Shown here: one piece after another, positions 16,788-26,336 of the stretch
Layout of the letters: the number at the start of each line of letters is the position of its first letter
Numbering within the stretch: the first letter of the stretch is position 1
From: Imperialibacter sp964351395
GTDB lineage: Bacteria > Bacteroidota > Bacteroidia > Cytophagales > Cyclobacteriaceae
Length of the DNA stretch: 64,000 bases
Direction: 5' to 3'
Assembly: GCA_964351395.1 (NCBI GenBank)
Contig: CAYGOF010000018.1
Span: 37,508 to 101,507 of the forward strand
Notes under the pieces: model-generated
What the model was told of the DNA's origin: nothing
The model's database searches: none
The model's input: only the letters and a program-made list of their open reading frames with translations
Translations under genes and position numbers: made by a program

Positions 16788-17516
16788 ATGCAACAGAGTA
16801 GGGCAAACATACTTTCCTCTTTACAGGCGGATATTCTCCGTTTGCAAGGGTTCAAGTCGCCGGGCAACACCACTGCCCGGTTGAAACTGGGCCTGATGGA
16901 TGCTGCCTTCCCTCAAGGCGTGTTTCCCTTAGGCGCTGTTCATGAATTTCTGCCAGCCGGAGAAGAAGACACTGCCGCCACAAGCGGGTTTGTTGCGTCT
17001 CTACTGAGTGGCGTAACCGGATCTAATGGCATTGCACTTTGGATAAGCACTTCACGAACCCTCTTCCCTCCTGCGCTCAAAAGTTTTGGCATCTCACCTG
17101 ATCGTTTCATCTTTATTGACCTAAAAAAAGAGAAGGATGTATGGTGGGCAGTGGAAGAGGGACTAAAATGTTCTTCTGTGGCAGCGGTAGTGGGTGAAAT
17201 GCCCAACCTGGATTTCACCTCTTCGCGCAGATTACAACTGGCAGTAGAGCAAAGCTATGTGACAGGCTTTGTTATCCGGCCTTACAGTCAAAAACTAACG
17301 ACTACGGCCTGCGTTTCCCGATGGAAAATTGCCTCCCTCCCCGGAGAGGTGATCGACGATCTACCGGGTGTGGGTTACCCTCAATGGAGAGTGGAATTGC
17401 AAAAGGTGCGCAATGGCAAACCCGGTACCTGGGAGGTTCGATGGGTAAACGGGCAACTGGAGACGGTAGAAAATATACCTGATCATTTCGAACAGGAAGA
17501 ACGAAAAGCGGGATAA
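16788..17516 (+). CDS. imuA: ImuA, RecA-like subunit of the mutagenic polymerase complex
   Basis: This 242-residue protein has the ImuA opening (ADILRLQGFKSPGN, LGLMDAAFPQGVFPLGAVHE) and a RecA-fold core: SGFVASLLSGVTGSNGIALWI, FIFIDLKKEKDVWWAVEEGL, CSSVAAVVGE. The Walker A lysine motif of RecA is not conserved, as expected for ImuA. The C-terminal part (WRVELQKVRNGKPGTWEVRW) is the family's closing signature. ImuA supports ImuB and DnaE2 in error-prone synthesis past DNA damage. Its stop is 3 bases before the imuB ATG, so the two are one transcript. Confidence 0.92.
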   Translation: MQQSRANILSSLQADILRLQGFKSPGNTTARLKLGLMDAAFPQGVFPLGAVHEFLPAGEEDTAATSGFVASLLSGVTGSNGIALWISTSRTLFPPALKSFGISPDRFIFIDLKKEKDVWWAVEEGLKCSSVAAVVGEMPNLDFTSSRRLQLAVEQSYVTGFVIRPYSQKLTTTACVSRWKIASLPGEVIDDLPGVGYPQWRVELQKVRNGKPGTWEVRWVNGQLETVENIPDHFEQEERKAG

Positions 17517-17519
17517 GCT

Positions 17520-19019
17520 ATGGGCCAAAGATTCGTTTCCATATGGTTCCGTCACCTTTCCACGGACTGGTTCTCCCTCCGCCGGCCTGAGCTAAGAAAG
17601 ATTCCGTTTGTTTTGCGCACGCCAGCGCATGGCAGAATGGTCATTTCAGCTTCCAATGCGGTCGCCAGGTCCAAAGGCATCAATGACGGCATGGTGCTGG
17701 CAGATGCCCGGGCTGCTATACCCACAGTAGTGGCCCTGGATGACCGGCCTGAGTTGGCGACTAAGCTCCTCAAGAAACTGGGGGAGTGGTGTATTCGCTT
17801 TGCGCCCATTGTGGCCATCGATCCACCTAATGGCTTATTGCTGAATGCATCGGGTTGTGCACATCTTTGGGGTGGAGAAGCAAGTTACCTGAAAGATATT
17901 GAACAGAAGCTTGAGGACAGGGGTTACCTGGCACGAGCCGCCATGGCAGATACCATAGGTGCAGCCTGGGCCATTGCCAGGTTCGGGCGCGGAGTTGCCA
18001 TTATACATGAAGGACAACATAAAGAAGCTATTGGCAGCCTACCACCTGCCTCGCTGCGTTTAGAGACTGAAGCGCTCGACCGACTTCATAAGCTTGGACT
18101 GCATCAGGTACATCAATTCATCACCATGCCTCGTGCTTCATTAAGAAGGCGATTCGGCTCCCACTTACTCATGAGAATTGATCAGGCCATGGGAAACATT
18201 GAAGAAAGGCTGGAGCCGATTCTACCCATCGAGCCCTATCAGGAGAGGTTACCCTGCCTGGAGCCCATTGTAACAGCCACAGGGATTGAGATTGCACTTA
18301 AACGACTTCTGGAAACCCTTTGTGATCGATTAAGGCTAGAACAGAAAGGACTTCGAACAGCCATCTTTAAAGGCTTTCGAGTGGATGGAAAGGTAGTGCA
18401 GACGGATATTGGCACCAGCCGCCCAACCCATCACGTTATTCACCTTTTCAAGCTTTTCGAGGTCAAAATCCCCACCTTGGAGCCCGCCATGGGCATTGAG
18501 CTTTTCATTTTGGAGGCACCAAAAGTAGAAGAACTTTTACCAGAACAAGAGCAATTATGGGAAGAAGCAGGTGGGCTGGACGATGTGCGGCTTTCTGAAC
18601 TCGTCGATAAGCTGGCAGGCAGGTTCGGAGCTAAGTCGGTGCATCGCTATCTGCCCGACGAGCATTACTGGCCGGAGCGGTCGTTCCGACCTGCTATTTC
18701 TTTGCAGGAGAAGGCTACCACTTTGTGGAGAGTCGACAAGCTAAGGCCGCTCCAAGTACTGAACCGACCAGAAAAAATTGAAGTCAGTGCCCCCATTCCA
18801 GATTACCCTCCTATGCTCTTTCGCTATAAGGGAAAGGTGCATGAGGTGGCCAGGGCCGATGGGCCGGAGCGCATAGAACAGGAATGGTGGCTACAGCAGG
18901 GGCAGCACCGCGACTATTACCGGGTAGAAGACAAGGAAGGCCGCAGGTTCTGGATCTTCCGGTCTGGGCACTATGACGACGAAAGCTTTGAGTGGTTTGT
19001 GCATGGGTTCTTTGCATAG
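17520..19019 (+). CDS. imuB: ImuB, catalytically inactive Y-family polymerase adaptor
   Basis: This 499-residue protein has a Y-family polymerase fold. The metal-binding acids are lost: the first motif reads FVSIWFRHLSTDWFS, and the SxDE motif is replaced by LLLNASGCAHLWGG, the hallmark of ImuB. The N-terminal part carries RTPAHGRMVISASNAVARSKG and GMVLADARAAIPTVV. The C-terminal part carries LRPLQVLNRPEKIEV and the PERIEQEWW and RDYYRVEDKEGRRFWIFR blocks typical of ImuB. It probably bridges the sliding clamp, ImuA and DnaE2. dnaE2 follows 158 bases downstream, with no terminator seen between them. Confidence 0.92.
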   Translation: MGQRFVSIWFRHLSTDWFSLRRPELRKIPFVLRTPAHGRMVISASNAVARSKGINDGMVLADARAAIPTVVALDDRPELATKLLKKLGEWCIRFAPIVAIDPPNGLLLNASGCAHLWGGEASYLKDIEQKLEDRGYLARAAMADTIGAAWAIARFGRGVAIIHEGQHKEAIGSLPPASLRLETEALDRLHKLGLHQVHQFITMPRASLRRRFGSHLLMRIDQAMGNIEERLEPILPIEPYQERLPCLEPIVTATGIEIALKRLLETLCDRLRLEQKGLRTAIFKGFRVDGKVVQTDIGTSRPTHHVIHLFKLFEVKIPTLEPAMGIELFILEAPKVEELLPEQEQLWEEAGGLDDVRLSELVDKLAGRFGAKSVHRYLPDEHYWPERSFRPAISLQEKATTLWRVDKLRPLQVLNRPEKIEVSAPIPDYPPMLFRYKGKVHEVARADGPERIEQEWWLQQGQHRDYYRVEDKEGRRFWIFRSGHYDDESFEWFVHGFFA

Positions 19020-19177
19020 CCATCAAAGCAATTAGTATCTAAATCAAGAGTAATGCCACCCTGAAACCAAACGAAACGGATTGCAACTAGCGCTTGTCAT
19101 CCTGAGCCTGCCGAAGGAAACAAGTGCTCGGATAAGTATTATCGATAATGTATGACTAGTTAAAAACATCATAAACC

Positions 19178-22100
19178 ATGTCCTACACCGAACTCCAGGT
19201 CACTTCCAACTTCAGCTTTCTTCGGGGAGCCTCCCACCCCGAAGAGCTGGTGATTCAGGCTGCTGCCTATGGTTATTCTGAAATAGCCATTACCGACAGG
19301 AACACACTGGCAGGCATAGTAAGAGGACATATCATGGCCAGGAAACATGGATTTCGCATTATACCCGCCTGCCGTCTTGACCTTCAGGATGGCCCAAGCC
19401 TACTGGCCCTCCCTACCGATATCGATGCCTACGCCCGATTGTCTGGCTTACTTACTGTTGGCAATCTTCGCACAGAAAAAGGCCATTGCGAACTCTACAA
19501 GGCTGATGTGTATGAACATGCCAAAGGCATAGAACTCATTGCCGTACCACCACTGCAACTTGATGAAACATTTGAGTTCGATTCCACCTTTAAAAAAGAC
19601 CTTCAAGAATACAAAGAGGCCTTTGGCACGGACCTGCACATCGCAGCCAGCAGGCCCTACGATGGCAACGATTTAAAGCTTCTTCACCGACTCGCTCAGT
19701 TATCAAAGAAGTGGGACATTCCCCTGGTGGCCACCAACGATGTGCATTATCATCATCCTATCCGAAGAGAACTCCAGGATGTAATGACCTGCGTGAGAGA
19801 AAAATGTACTATTCAGGAAGCCGGCTTCAGGCTACATCCCAATGCGGAGCGCTACCTTAAACCAATCGACGAAATGCTTCGGCTGTTCAGACAATACCCC
19901 GATGCCATCCGACAGACCCAGGTCATTGCAGAAAAATGTACCTTTTCGCTCGATGAGCTAAAATACAGGTATCCAAAGGAGATCACCAGCGAAGGCCGCT
20001 CGCCTCAGGAGGAGCTTATATACCTTACCTGGAAGGGTGCCGAAAAAATGTTCCCGACAGGCATACCTTCTAAGATAAAGGACAACATCAACTATGAACT
20101 CAAGTTCATAGACCAAATGAATTACGCTGAGTACTTCCTTACCGTTTACGACATTGTGCGCTATGCCAGGGAGCAGCACATCCTCTGCCAGGGAAGGGGT
20201 TCTGCGGCCAATTCAACCGTCTGCTACTGCTTAGGTATTACTTCAGTTGACCCCTCCAAGTTCAACCTGCTTTTTGAACGCTTCATATCTGCCGCCCGCA
20301 ATGAGCCGCCTGATATCGACGTTGACTTCGAGCACGAAAGACGGGAAGAGGTGATGCAGTACATCTACAACAAATATGGCAGGGACCGTGCTGCGATAGT
20401 GGCCACCGTTACCCAGCTGCACCACAAGGGGGCAGTGCGTGACGTAGGTAAGGCCATGGGCCTTTCTGTGGATACCATCACACGACTTTCTGGATTGATC
20501 TGGAGCTTTCGGGAAGATGGGTTTGATGAAGAGAGAATTCTCAGTCAGGGAATTAACCCGCAAGATCCAACCATCCGAAAAGTGCTGGAGCTTACCAAGC
20601 AATACATGGGCTTTCCCCGGCAACTGGGACAGCATACGGGAGGATTTGTTATCACCGAAGGAAAACTATCCGACCTCTGCCCTGTGCTCAACGCACGCAT
20701 GGAGGACCGCACCAATATTGAATGGAACAAAGATGACATTGAAGCGCTTGGTTTTTTGAAGATTGACGTGTTGGCCCTGGGCATGCTCACTTGTATTCGG
20801 AAAGCATTTGATTTAGCTAAAAAGCACTACAACAAAGAATTTACCCTAGCCAATATTCCACAGGACGATCCCAAAGTGTATGAAATGATCTGTCATGCCG
20901 ACACCATAGGAGTTTTTCAGATAGAAAGCAGGGCGCAGATGTCGATGTTGCCTAGATTGAAGCCAAAATGTTTTTATGACCTGGTGATCGAAGTGGCCAT
21001 TGTGAGACCTGGGCCTATTCAGGGAGACATGGTTCACCCCTATTTACGCCGACGGAATAAAGAAGAACCAGTAGAGTATCCTTCCGAAGAACTTAAAGAA
21101 ATTTTGGAACGCACCCTTGGCGTTCCCCTTTTTCAGGAGCAGGCCATGAAAATTGCTATTGTGGGGGCAGGATTTACCCCTGCCGAGGCAGATGAACTGC
21201 GCAGAAGCATGGCCACCTTCAAGGCCAAGGGGCAGGTATCGGCCTTACACAACAAGCTGGTGACTGGCATGACGGCCAAAGGCTATACCCTGGAGTATGC
21301 GGAAAGGGTATTTAAACAGTTAGAAGGTTTTGGGAGCTATGGCTTTCCGGAAAGCCATGCTGTGAGCTTTGCGCTCCTTGTCTATGTCTCGTCCTGGCTA
21401 AAATGCTATTACCCGGATGTATTTGCCTGCGCCATTCTCAATAGCTTACCGATGGGATTCTACCAGCCGGCACAACTTATTACCGACGCAAGGAATCATG
21501 GTGTTGCGGTAAGGCCGCTTGACATCAACCATTCTGAATGGGACTATAAGCTCGAAGAAAAGGAAGGAGAATACTTTGCCCTAAGGCTGGGCTTCAGGCA
21601 AGTAAAAGGATTGAAAGAGGATGATGTGCAACTCTTATTAGCTGGCCGACAGCAGGCCTACAAAAGTGTGCATGAACTTAGAGAGTTGGGCCTTTCAGAT
21701 GCTGCCCTGGAGCGGCTGGCTGATGCAGATGCCTTCCGTTCCATTGGATTGGACCGACGACAGGCCCTCTGGGAAGTTTCTACCAAGGACCACCTGCACA
21801 AAGCGCTGTTCTCTTCCCAGCAACAAAATGAGCACGAGCAGAAAGTGGATTTGCCGGAAATGCAACTTTCAGAGCATGTGGTACAGGACTATTCCTCTAC
21901 CTCCCTCTCCATCAAGGCGCACCCAGTGAGTTTCTTAAGGGAACAGCTGAGTAGGCTAGGTATTACTTCCCACAAGGCGTTGGCCAATTTAAAGGACAAA
22001 GACCTCGTTAAAGTGGCAGGCCTTGTGCTGGTGCGTCAGCGACCAGGCACTGCCAGTGGCATCTGCTTCATTACTATTGAAGATGAAACAGGCACCGCCA

Positions 22101-22399
22101 ACCTGGTCATTTTCAAAAAGCTATTTGACAAGTACCGAAAGGAGATCATTCAGTCGAGGCTGTTGATGGTGGAGGGGCAGCTGCAAAAAGAAGGCGAGGT
22201 GATCCACGTGATTGCCAAACGGCTCTTTAATCTTTCAGGGCTGCTATTGCAACTCAATGGTGGGCAAAAAGAACAGCTTAATTTGAAACCGATGTCTCGG
22301 AGTGATGAAACAACGGCCCCTTATTCGCAGGATAAAGCTACTCAGAAGGCAGAAGTAGTACAAGGGAAGATATTTCCTGAGGGAAGGAATTTTCGATAG
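19178..22399 (+). CDS. dnaE2: error-prone DNA polymerase III alpha subunit DnaE2 (ImuC)
   Basis: This 1073-residue C-family polymerase starts with the DnaE2 signature ELQVTSNFSFLRGASHPEEL, the PHP domain, which runs to about residue 270. Catalytic acids are in PPDIDVDFEHER (D379, D381, D383) with the third at D530 in FLKIDVLALGMLT. PESHAVSFALLVYVSSWLKCY and a helix-hairpin-helix region follow. An OB fold comes near residues 940-1030 (VKVAGLVLVRQRPGTASG, then FITIEDETGTANLVIFK). The length is normal for DnaE2. It acts with ImuA and ImuB in damage-induced mutagenesis. The 158-base gap before it holds a common intergenic-type segment (TCATCCTGAGCCTGCCGAAG, about 19098) and a perfect 12-bp palindrome ATTATCGATAAT at 19138-19149. 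Confidence 0.95.
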   Translation: MSYTELQVTSNFSFLRGASHPEELVIQAAAYGYSEIAITDRNTLAGIVRGHIMARKHGFRIIPACRLDLQDGPSLLALPTDIDAYARLSGLLTVGNLRTEKGHCELYKADVYEHAKGIELIAVPPLQLDETFEFDSTFKKDLQEYKEAFGTDLHIAASRPYDGNDLKLLHRLAQLSKKWDIPLVATNDVHYHHPIRRELQDVMTCVREKCTIQEAGFRLHPNAERYLKPIDEMLRLFRQYPDAIRQTQVIAEKCTFSLDELKYRYPKEITSEGRSPQEELIYLTWKGAEKMFPTGIPSKIKDNINYELKFIDQMNYAEYFLTVYDIVRYAREQHILCQGRGSAANSTVCYCLGITSVDPSKFNLLFERFISAARNEPPDIDVDFEHERREEVMQYIYNKYGRDRAAIVATVTQLHHKGAVRDVGKAMGLSVDTITRLSGLIWSFREDGFDEERILSQGINPQDPTIRKVLELTKQYMGFPRQLGQHTGGFVITEGKLSDLCPVLNARMEDRTNIEWNKDDIEALGFLKIDVLALGMLTCIRKAFDLAKKHYNKEFTLANIPQDDPKVYEMICHADTIGVFQIESRAQMSMLPRLKPKCFYDLVIEVAIVRPGPIQGDMVHPYLRRRNKEEPVEYPSEELKEILERTLGVPLFQEQAMKIAIVGAGFTPAEADELRRSMATFKAKGQVSALHNKLVTGMTAKGYTLEYAERVFKQLEGFGSYGFPESHAVSFALLVYVSSWLKCYYPDVFACAILNSLPMGFYQPAQLITDARNHGVAVRPLDINHSEWDYKLEEKEGEYFALRLGFRQVKGLKEDDVQLLLAGRQQAYKSVHELRELGLSDAALERLADADAFRSIGLDRRQALWEVSTKDHLHKALFSSQQQNEHEQKVDLPEMQLSEHVVQDYSSTSLSIKAHPVSFLREQLSRLGITSHKALANLKDKDLVKVAGLVLVRQRPGTASGICFITIEDETGTANLVIFKKLFDKYRKEIIQSRLLMVEGQLQKEGEVIHVIAKRLFNLSGLLLQLNGGQKEQLNLKPMSRSDETTAPYSQDKATQKAEVVQGKIFPEGRNFR

Positions 22400-22423
22400 A
22401 AAGAAGATCACCAGATGCCAAGA

Positions 22424-22536
22424 AACAACAAAAGCCGCTTTGAAGCGGCTTTGTTAGAGTAGTCCGTAGGGGGCCACATTATAGCTTGATTATCATATAT
22501 TTATGAATTTTTCAGAAAACAAATAATCAAACAAAT
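22424..22536 (+). repeat. dispersed intergenic repeat, copy A (terminator hairpin plus G-rich core)
   Basis: The hairpin AAAGCCGCTT-TG-AAGCGGCTTT at 22431-22452 lies 31 bases after the dnaE2 stop and can serve as its terminator. It is followed by the core GTAGTCCGTAGGGGG at 22459-22473, then TTGATTATCA, TTTATGAATTTTTCAGAAAAC and an A-rich end. The same succession occurs at 47.4, 59.1 and 61.5 kb. Copies A and C share the hairpin type and differ by a compensating T-A to A-T change next to the loop. The remaining 220 bases to the next gene show nothing recognisable. Confidence 0.8.
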
Positions 22537-22757
22537 TGAGTTGATTGAACTATCCCACTAGTAGACGAACTTCCTGTTTTTGGTTATTGGCCTTCGGTTC
22601 AAATACTTCCATATAAAGCTAGTGACGTATTGCTTTGCGGTAAATCTTCTTTCAAATATAACGCACCAGGAGAAGTCGCTTGACTACATGTAAAAGGCAC
22701 GAGAGGAAGTAGATTTCGCACAGACTCACACAAACAGATAAAAAGCGAGTATCATTT

Positions 22758-24197
22758 TCACGACCTTGCCGCTGTTTTCATTTTGATAAACCCCAACATG
22801 AAACCCATAATGGCCACCATGCATATCTTACCAATACCCATCCAAACCACTGCCCATCGTCCATCTGCCTCACGTATTTCAAATTCCGGAAGATTACTAT
22901 AGTCTTCCAGCAGGATGGGCTTGTCCCAGAACAGCCGGGTGAAGTAGAAATCGGTGATCTGCTGGTGGAAATCGACCAGTGCGTTCTGGAAACGTAAGAA
23001 TGTATTGAGGTCAGTTTCAACTATGTGAGCCAGCACGTCCTGCATACTCGCTGCCGGGCTTAGCCAGCTGAAACGGGAGGTCCATTCATTCCTTTTAGCC
23101 ACCTGGGCATTGTAGTAATCCACCTCCTCCTGACTGTTGATATCCTTCAGTGAGGTGAAAGCTGCGTAAGCCTTGGGCAGCATGTTGTTTTTAATCAAAC
23201 TATCGCTACCAGCCAGGCTGGGCTTGTGGGCTATAAATTCCATGATCACTTCCCTCGATTCCTGCTCGTTGTCTTCGTTCTCCAAACCGGTTCTTCGGGT
23301 AAGTCCGGCCAAAGTAGTGCTGCTGAGGGGGTACTTTATAGTTACAATCAAATTGAGAACTGCCGGGATCACAATCAGAAAAAAAAGCCAGCTACCTGCG
23401 GCAGCAATTGCATTGAACGACGAGTTCTTTCTAAAGCTTATAATCAAAAACATCATTCCAAACCAAAAGAAGCAGTAGATGGTGGCTGCGATCACCCATG
23501 CTATGAAAGGAATCCAATTTTCGTTCTTTAGCGGATTGCCTGATGCCAAAAGACCGGTCAGCGAAAGCAAGAGGGCAAGACCTGTAATGACAGACAGATA
23601 AAACGCTAGCCTCACCAGGATGATTTTTCGAATGCTAACTGCCTGGATTTGCAGAAGGGCCAGGGTGCCATTTTCCTTCTCGGAAGAGAATAAACCGTAG
23701 CAAAAGGCGATGATCAGCAATGGAAATAAATAAACCAACACGAAAGAAAGGTCAAAATTACCTGCCATCAGGTTAACGGGGTTGGCCAGCTCATTTTCAA
23801 AGAGCTGATAGTGCAGGCTCATGCCTGTAAGCCGGTAGTAGTACCTAAAAAGATCCCGCTGACCAATGGCCAGGGGAGCATAATCGTGCGGGGGAAGAAT
23901 AGCGTGGTAGCCATGCCGGTACCAGGCATATTCCGGACGTGAGGCAATATCATGCGCCTGCTCCCGGGCAAGTGATTTCACCTCTTCCGAAAAGCTGCCT
24001 TTGTACTGCGAAAACTCCTCTTGCTCCAGCTTCGCTATCGCCGTGATTGTCTTTCGCTGCTTGCCAATTTCGGCCTGGCCATAGTAGATGGCATACAAAC
24101 CAAAAACGAACGTGACCACCAGCATCAGCAACTGGAATCTGTTGCGAACAAAGGCCTTCCACTCGTAACGGATCAGTGTTCTGGTTACCCTATCCAT
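22758..24197 (-). CDS. ABC-2 type permease, DUF3526 family (cassette 1, second permease)
   Basis: This 479-residue integral membrane protein has one N-terminal helix (RFQLLMLVVTFVFGLYAIYY), a large extracytoplasmic domain to about residue 150, about five more helices between 150 and 285, a second extracytoplasmic part, and a closing helix. The motif LFSSEKENGTLALLQIQAVS after the second helix is the ABC-2 'E-x-E-x-G-T' signature. It pairs with the permease upstream and the ATPase at 25.6-26.3 kb; starts and stops overlap or nearly touch. It is paralogous to the permease at 35.2-36.7 kb. The transported substrate is unknown. Related NosY-type permeases belong to metal-enzyme maturation systems. 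Confidence 0.85.
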   Translation of the reverse strand: MDRVTRTLIRYEWKAFVRNRFQLLMLVVTFVFGLYAIYYGQAEIGKQRKTITAIAKLEQEEFSQYKGSFSEEVKSLAREQAHDIASRPEYAWYRHGYHAILPPHDYAPLAIGQRDLFRYYYRLTGMSLHYQLFENELANPVNLMAGNFDLSFVLVYLFPLLIIAFCYGLFSSEKENGTLALLQIQAVSIRKIILVRLAFYLSVITGLALLLSLTGLLASGNPLKNENWIPFIAWVIAATIYCFFWFGMMFLIISFRKNSSFNAIAAAGSWLFFLIVIPAVLNLIVTIKYPLSSTTLAGLTRRTGLENEDNEQESREVIMEFIAHKPSLAGSDSLIKNNMLPKAYAAFTSLKDINSQEEVDYYNAQVAKRNEWTSRFSWLSPAASMQDVLAHIVETDLNTFLRFQNALVDFHQQITDFYFTRLFWDKPILLEDYSNLPEFEIREADGRWAVVWMGIGKICMVAIMGFMLGFIKMKTAARS

Positions 24198-25626
24198 GAA
24201 TCGGTTTCATTTTTTGGTTAGCAAAAGTGAGCAGTGCCATCAAGAGCACCATCCATAGCAGTAGTGAAATCAGCTCCAGTTTGTAGTGGCTCAGTAACTC
24301 CCTGGACGTGGGTGACATGTAAGAGAAATCGGGGATTTCCTCCCAAAGGTCTCTTCCCGCTTTGTAACCGTAGAACTCTCCATACTCTGAGTTTTCGGCC
24401 ATATCCTGATTCATTTTTCGTACCAGCTCACGGCGGTATTCTTCCACCTTTTCTTCAAAATGAATGCTGGTATGGGTGTCAGTACCCGCCAGGGCCATAG
24501 AAAGATGCTGAATGGCCAGGTAGGGATTGAAAAGGCTTGCAAGGCTCCCCAGATGGTTTTGTTTGAGAAAGACATCCTGAAGTTTGCCCATATGGTAGTC
24601 ATACACCTGGTTGCCAAAATCTTCCCCAGCCTGCATGCTTACCGCTTCAAAATTGAAAGGGAGTTGCTGTACCGAATCCACCTTGTATTTTTTCAGGTAT
24701 TCTTTTTCCAAATTGGCCATCCGCACCGAGCGTGGCGTTTTACCGTCGAGCCCGTTGAGCTTGGCCTCCTCAATTTGTGCTTTAAATTCCCGCATGGAAG
24801 GATGCACATGGAAGCTTTCGCTGAGGTTGGCTACCGTTTTGGGCATCAGGATGGAAAAAAATATCCAGCACGTAAGCAAGGTCAGCAGGGCATTTCTACC
24901 TGTGGACGACCAGAGCGAAACCCACACCGAAAAGGCGACAAAGAAAAACAAATACACTCCGTATATCAGTGTGAGCAACACTACCCTGACGGTAACGTCA
25001 GGGATGGCTTCTTGCCGGATATTGGCTGCAGAAAGAAACACCAGTCCCAACACAAATGGAGCCAGAATAACTGCAAGCATGGAAGTATAAGCCATAATTT
25101 TACCCCAGCTTAACGCATGAGGCGATATACCCTGACTCATGAGCAGTTTGAGCGTCCCACTTTCTCGTTCTCTGGTGAAGGCCGGAAACGCAAGAAAAAT
25201 AACCAGCAGCGGAACGAGTATTTGTAACACCACTGCTGCACTTAGTTCGCCGAAGCGAATCATGCTGCTATGGTCCTGGGCGGGCCGAAACATGAATTCG
25301 TGCTGATAATGAGCCTCCAGATAGACCGATGTTCCGGTGAATGCATCAAGCCCAAAATCAAAAAGGCTGAGAATCGTTTTTGGCTTGAATACAAATGTGC
25401 CGTAGTGAGATGCAATGTGGGGGTGCTTGTCTCCCTGGTTTAGCCACTCCTGGCGCTTTTCGACCTGAGTTTGCCGGATGGCTGCCTCCTGTTGCCGATA
25501 CGCAACATAACCTCCATACAAAGCAATGCCCAGCAGCAGAACAATGATTAGCACCAGCGAAACGATGAGCCTTTCACGAAGCGCTATCTTGATCTCCTTT
25601 TTCGCAATAAGTATCAGTGGTCGCAT
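24190..25626 (-). CDS. ABC-2 type permease, DUF3526 family (cassette 1, first permease)
   Basis: This 478-residue membrane protein has the same plan as its neighbour. The first helix is LIVSLVLIIVLLLGIALYGGY, a large exposed domain follows, then FPAFTRERESGTLKLLMSQGIS (ABC-2 signature) and several helices up to about residue 275. A second exposed helical domain carries LEKEYLKKYKVDSVQQLPFN, and a last helix closes the protein. That soluble segment is conserved in the paralogue at 36.7-38.1 kb (LEKETLEEYGVDSIQQLPFN), so both cassettes clearly derive from one ancestor. The start lies 6 bases after the ATPase stop, and the end overlaps the next permease by 8 bases. Confidence 0.85.
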   Translation of the reverse strand: MRPLILIAKKEIKIALRERLIVSLVLIIVLLLGIALYGGYVAYRQQEAAIRQTQVEKRQEWLNQGDKHPHIASHYGTFVFKPKTILSLFDFGLDAFTGTSVYLEAHYQHEFMFRPAQDHSSMIRFGELSAAVVLQILVPLLVIFLAFPAFTRERESGTLKLLMSQGISPHALSWGKIMAYTSMLAVILAPFVLGLVFLSAANIRQEAIPDVTVRVVLLTLIYGVYLFFFVAFSVWVSLWSSTGRNALLTLLTCWIFFSILMPKTVANLSESFHVHPSMREFKAQIEEAKLNGLDGKTPRSVRMANLEKEYLKKYKVDSVQQLPFNFEAVSMQAGEDFGNQVYDYHMGKLQDVFLKQNHLGSLASLFNPYLAIQHLSMALAGTDTHTSIHFEEKVEEYRRELVRKMNQDMAENSEYGEFYGYKAGRDLWEEIPDFSYMSPTSRELLSHYKLELISLLLWMVLLMALLTFANQKMKPIHG

Positions 25627-25632
25627 AGTGAA

Positions 25633-26334
25633 CTAGTTGTGCATGTGCTTCAGGTAAAGTTTCTCGAGGTCGTGAAAGCTGACATCTTCAGATGCGAACT
25701 GCTCTATCAGTGCCCCTTCTTTCATAATGCCGATATGTGTACCGGTATCTTTGGCACGGAAAAGGTCATGGGTGGCCATCAGCGTGGCCACCCCCTTTTC
25801 CTTCATCCCCAGCAGTAGTTCGGAAAACTCGTTGCTGGCCTTTGGGTCAAGGCCAGACGTGGGCTCGTCCAGCAGCAGTACCCTGGCTTCACGAGCCCTG
25901 GCCAGCGCAATACCCACTTTCTGGCGCATGCCTTTGGAGTAGCTGCCCACTCGCCTGTTTATGAAATCCCGCTGTAATCCTGACTGCTCAAGTAACTCGC
26001 TCAGTTGCTCTTTTGAATAGCTTTTGCCTCCAATCCCACAGAAAAAGTCGAGGTTTTCCAGGCCAGTGAGATGGGGGTAAAGCATTAGGTTTTCCGGAAT
26101 GTACGAAAGCAATTGCTTGGTTTCTTTCCCATGCTGGGTCACGTCCAGTGAATTTATCGATGCTTTTCCCTCTGTTGGTTCAATGAACCCGAGAAACAGA
26201 TTGATTGTGGTAGATTTACCTGCTCCATTGGCTCCAAGCAGGCAGAAAATGTCCCCTTCTTTTATCGACAGATTGAGTGACTTCAAGGCAGTGAAATCCC
26301 CGTACTTTTTGGTGAGATTTGTGGCTTCCAGCAT
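25633..26334 (-). CDS. ABC transporter ATP-binding protein (cassette 1)
   Basis: This 233-residue ATPase has Walker A GANGAGKST at about 34-42, the Q-loop region YIPENLMLYPHLTG, the signature YSKGMRQ, Walker B VLLLDEPTSGLDP and H-loop MATHDLFRAK. It is of the CcmA/NosF type that pairs with ABC-2 permeases. It is closely similar to the ATPase at 38.1-38.8 kb over its whole length, including the unusual HDLFRAK(D/E)TGTHIGIMK stretch. It starts 2 bases after the stop of the XusB-like gene, so it is part of the same transcript as the receptor genes. Confidence 0.92.
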   Translation of the reverse strand: MLEATNLTKKYGDFTALKSLNLSIKEGDIFCLLGANGAGKSTTINLFLGFIEPTEGKASINSLDVTQHGKETKQLLSYIPENLMLYPHLTGLENLDFFCGIGGKSYSKEQLSELLEQSGLQRDFINRRVGSYSKGMRQKVGIALARAREARVLLLDEPTSGLDPKASNEFSELLLGMKEKGVATLMATHDLFRAKDTGTHIGIMKEGALIEQFASEDVSFHDLEKLYLKHMHN

Positions 26335-26336
26335 GA

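Noticed and set aside
24460..25113. 217-codon plus-strand frame in the ABC permease region
   Set aside because: It is antisense to a well-supported permease and rich in His/Arg as expected for the shadow of a Leu/Val-rich membrane protein.
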